The notes under the pieces: model-generated
Told to the model about the DNA's origin: nothing
Seen by the model: the letters and a program-made list of their open reading frames with translations, nothing else
Database searches by the model: none
Position numbers and translations under genes: made by a program
From: JANNFX01 sp031380225
GTDB taxonomy: Bacteria; Pseudomonadota; Alphaproteobacteria; Rhizobiales; Hyphomicrobiaceae
DNA: 14,674 nt
Assembly: GCA_031380225.1 (NCBI GenBank)
Contig: JANNFX010000021.1
Location: 1-14,674 of the forward strand
Direction: 5' to 3'
In this document: piece after piece, positions 14,028 to 14,674 of the stretch
Layout of the letters: every line of letters starts with the position of its first letter
Numbering within the stretch: the first letter of the stretch is position 1

Positions 14028-14276
14028 TTATTCCGCAGCTTCCCGGGTCACCCGATCGATGGCGCTGTTCTGCGCTAGTTCGAGCACTGCAACAGCATGT
14101 TCACGTGAGATATTGGGAAAATCGATCAGGAACTCGTCGAGCGGCTGACCCGCCTCCAGATAATCGAACAGTGACTTCACGAGCACTCGTGACCCCGCGA
14201 ATACCGGCGCTCCACTCAGCCGTTCCGGCGTCGCAGTAATGAGTGGGTCAGGGAGGGGATATCCGGTGTCTTGCAT
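14028..14276 (-). CDS. DUF433 antitoxin
   Basis: An 82-residue DUF433 protein, the predicted DNA-binding antitoxin of the downstream PIN-like toxin. The domain is seen at about residues 13-70: ITATPERLSGAPVFAGSRVLVKSLFDYLEAG, then DEFLIDFPNISREHAVAVLELA. I chose the ATG at 14276 because the family starts just before the ITxxP segment; a longer open frame upstream shows no family match. There is no clear ribosome binding site, and a -10-like hexamer sits only 6 bases upstream, so the transcript may be leaderless. The antitoxin probably represses the pair. Confidence 0.88.
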   Translation of the reverse strand: MQDTGYPLPDPLITATPERLSGAPVFAGSRVLVKSLFDYLEAGQPLDEFLIDFPNISREHAVAVLELAQNSAIDRVTREAAE

Positions 14277-14282
14277 GATGGA

Positions 14283-14312
14283 AGCATAGCACAATTTGCG
14301 GCAGGTGGTCGA
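14283..14312 (-). promoter_or_regulatory. candidate promoter of the DUF433/DUF5615 pair
   Basis: On the minus strand, TCGACC (14312-14307) and TATGCT (14288-14283) are separated by 18 bases. The -10 ends 6 bases before the antitoxin ATG, which would give an almost leaderless message. The match is modest and made by eye. Confidence 0.3.
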
Positions 14313-14430
14313 TTGGGAATTGGGTCCGCGCCACCTCGACGCCATCGATGAAGCCGCCAAACGCCGCGGGCTCACGCGGTCATCGTTTGTCGTGTCAGCA
14401 GCCCTCGACAAAATCGCGAGTGGGGGGTGA
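14305..14430 (+). pseudogene. remnant of a ribbon-helix-helix (HicB C-terminal-like) antitoxin
   Basis: Reading from GTG 14305 to TGA 14428-14430 gives 41 residues. The segment RHLDAIDEAAKRRGLTRS and the following SFVVSAALDKI look like the DNA-binding C-terminal part of HicB-type or other ribbon-helix-helix antitoxins. The upstream part of such a protein is missing, because an in-frame stop lies at 14287-14289. No toxin gene accompanies it. It is divergent from the DUF433 gene and overlaps that gene's putative promoter. It is most likely a degraded module. A short functional ribbon-helix-helix protein is less likely but possible. Confidence 0.45.
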
Positions 14431-14525
14431 GCTTGAGAGTTCCGCGTCGCAAATAATACACCTGTCATCCCGGGCCTTGTGCCACGGCTGTCCGGTTGAG
14501 CAGCTATGACCTCACCACGTCGTCT

Positions 14526-14591
14526 TCCCGGAAGCCGCGTATCGCAATTTGCAATTGTGACCGGTGGAATATCAGTCGCGGCTATCCGGGA
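14526..14591. repeat. imperfect inverted repeat, alphaproteobacterial intergenic type
   Basis: TCCCGGAAGCCGCG (14526-14539) pairs with CGCGGCTATCCGGGA (14577-14591) with a single bulged base and a 37-base loop. A nearby GTCATCCCGGG (14464-14474) has the same flavour. Such elements are common between genes in alphaproteobacteria. No gene is supported in 14431-14674. Confidence 0.6.
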
Positions 14592-14674
14592 TCTTTACCT
14601 GACCGAAACGGAAATGATTGGCGCATTTATCCAGAGTTTCTGGGCGTTTTTTAGCTGACGTCACTGGACTGCGG

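Noticed and set aside
14277..14468. 64-residue N-terminal extension of the DUF433 antitoxin
   Set aside because: The family domain begins just after the ATG at 14276; the upstream residues show no similarity and overlap the ribbon-helix-helix remnant in antisense.

Overview
This 14.7 kb chromosomal window most likely comes from an alphaproteobacterium; I cannot resolve the order or genus. The grounds are the alphaproteobacterial look of MnmE, SecB and ZapE, a GC content that looks close to 58 percent by eye, and short GC-rich dispersed repeats of kinds common in that class. Most of the window is housekeeping or envelope genes. The accessory signals are repeat elements and a toxin-antitoxin patch at the right end. 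I saw no rRNA, tRNA, CRISPR array, IS element or prophage gene.

Layout, left to right. mnmE lies on the minus strand and runs off the left edge; it is divergent from a DUF255 (thioredoxin-like plus six-hairpin glycosidase-like) protein. Next on the plus strand is a membrane fatty-acid hydroxylase/sterol-desaturase-like enzyme. It converges, across a 36-bp inverted repeat pair, on a minus-strand operon encoding an ECF sigma factor and an RskA-type anti-sigma factor joined by an ATGA overlap. Divergent from that operon is a plus-strand pair: a small MerR-like DNA-binding protein and a VIT/von Willebrand A domain protein whose start lies inside the MerR gene. A perfect dyad lies just before the MerR gene and covers its ribosome binding site.

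The VIT/VWA gene carries an exactly 66-bp REPIN-like inverted repeat in frame. A second 66-bp copy follows just after the gene, and a single half copy lies at 11238-11250. Next is a large disordered OmpA-domain envelope protein, closed by a textbook intrinsic terminator and convergent with secB. Upstream of secB are a palindrome that overlaps a possible promoter and a 34-residue Lys/Ala-rich mini-histone gene. zapE follows on the plus strand.

The right end holds a DUF433/DUF5615 (PIN-like) toxin-antitoxin pair on the minus strand, a divergent remnant of a ribbon-helix-helix antitoxin, and intergenic palindromic repeats.

The points most worth a second look are the in-frame REPIN in the VWA gene, the MerR-VIT/VWA pair beside an ECF/anti-sigma operon, the dyad that covers the MerR ribosome binding site, the mini-histone, and the atypical C-terminus of MnmE. 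I do not see a clear, wholly new multi-gene system. The MerR-VIT/VWA module is the nearest candidate.
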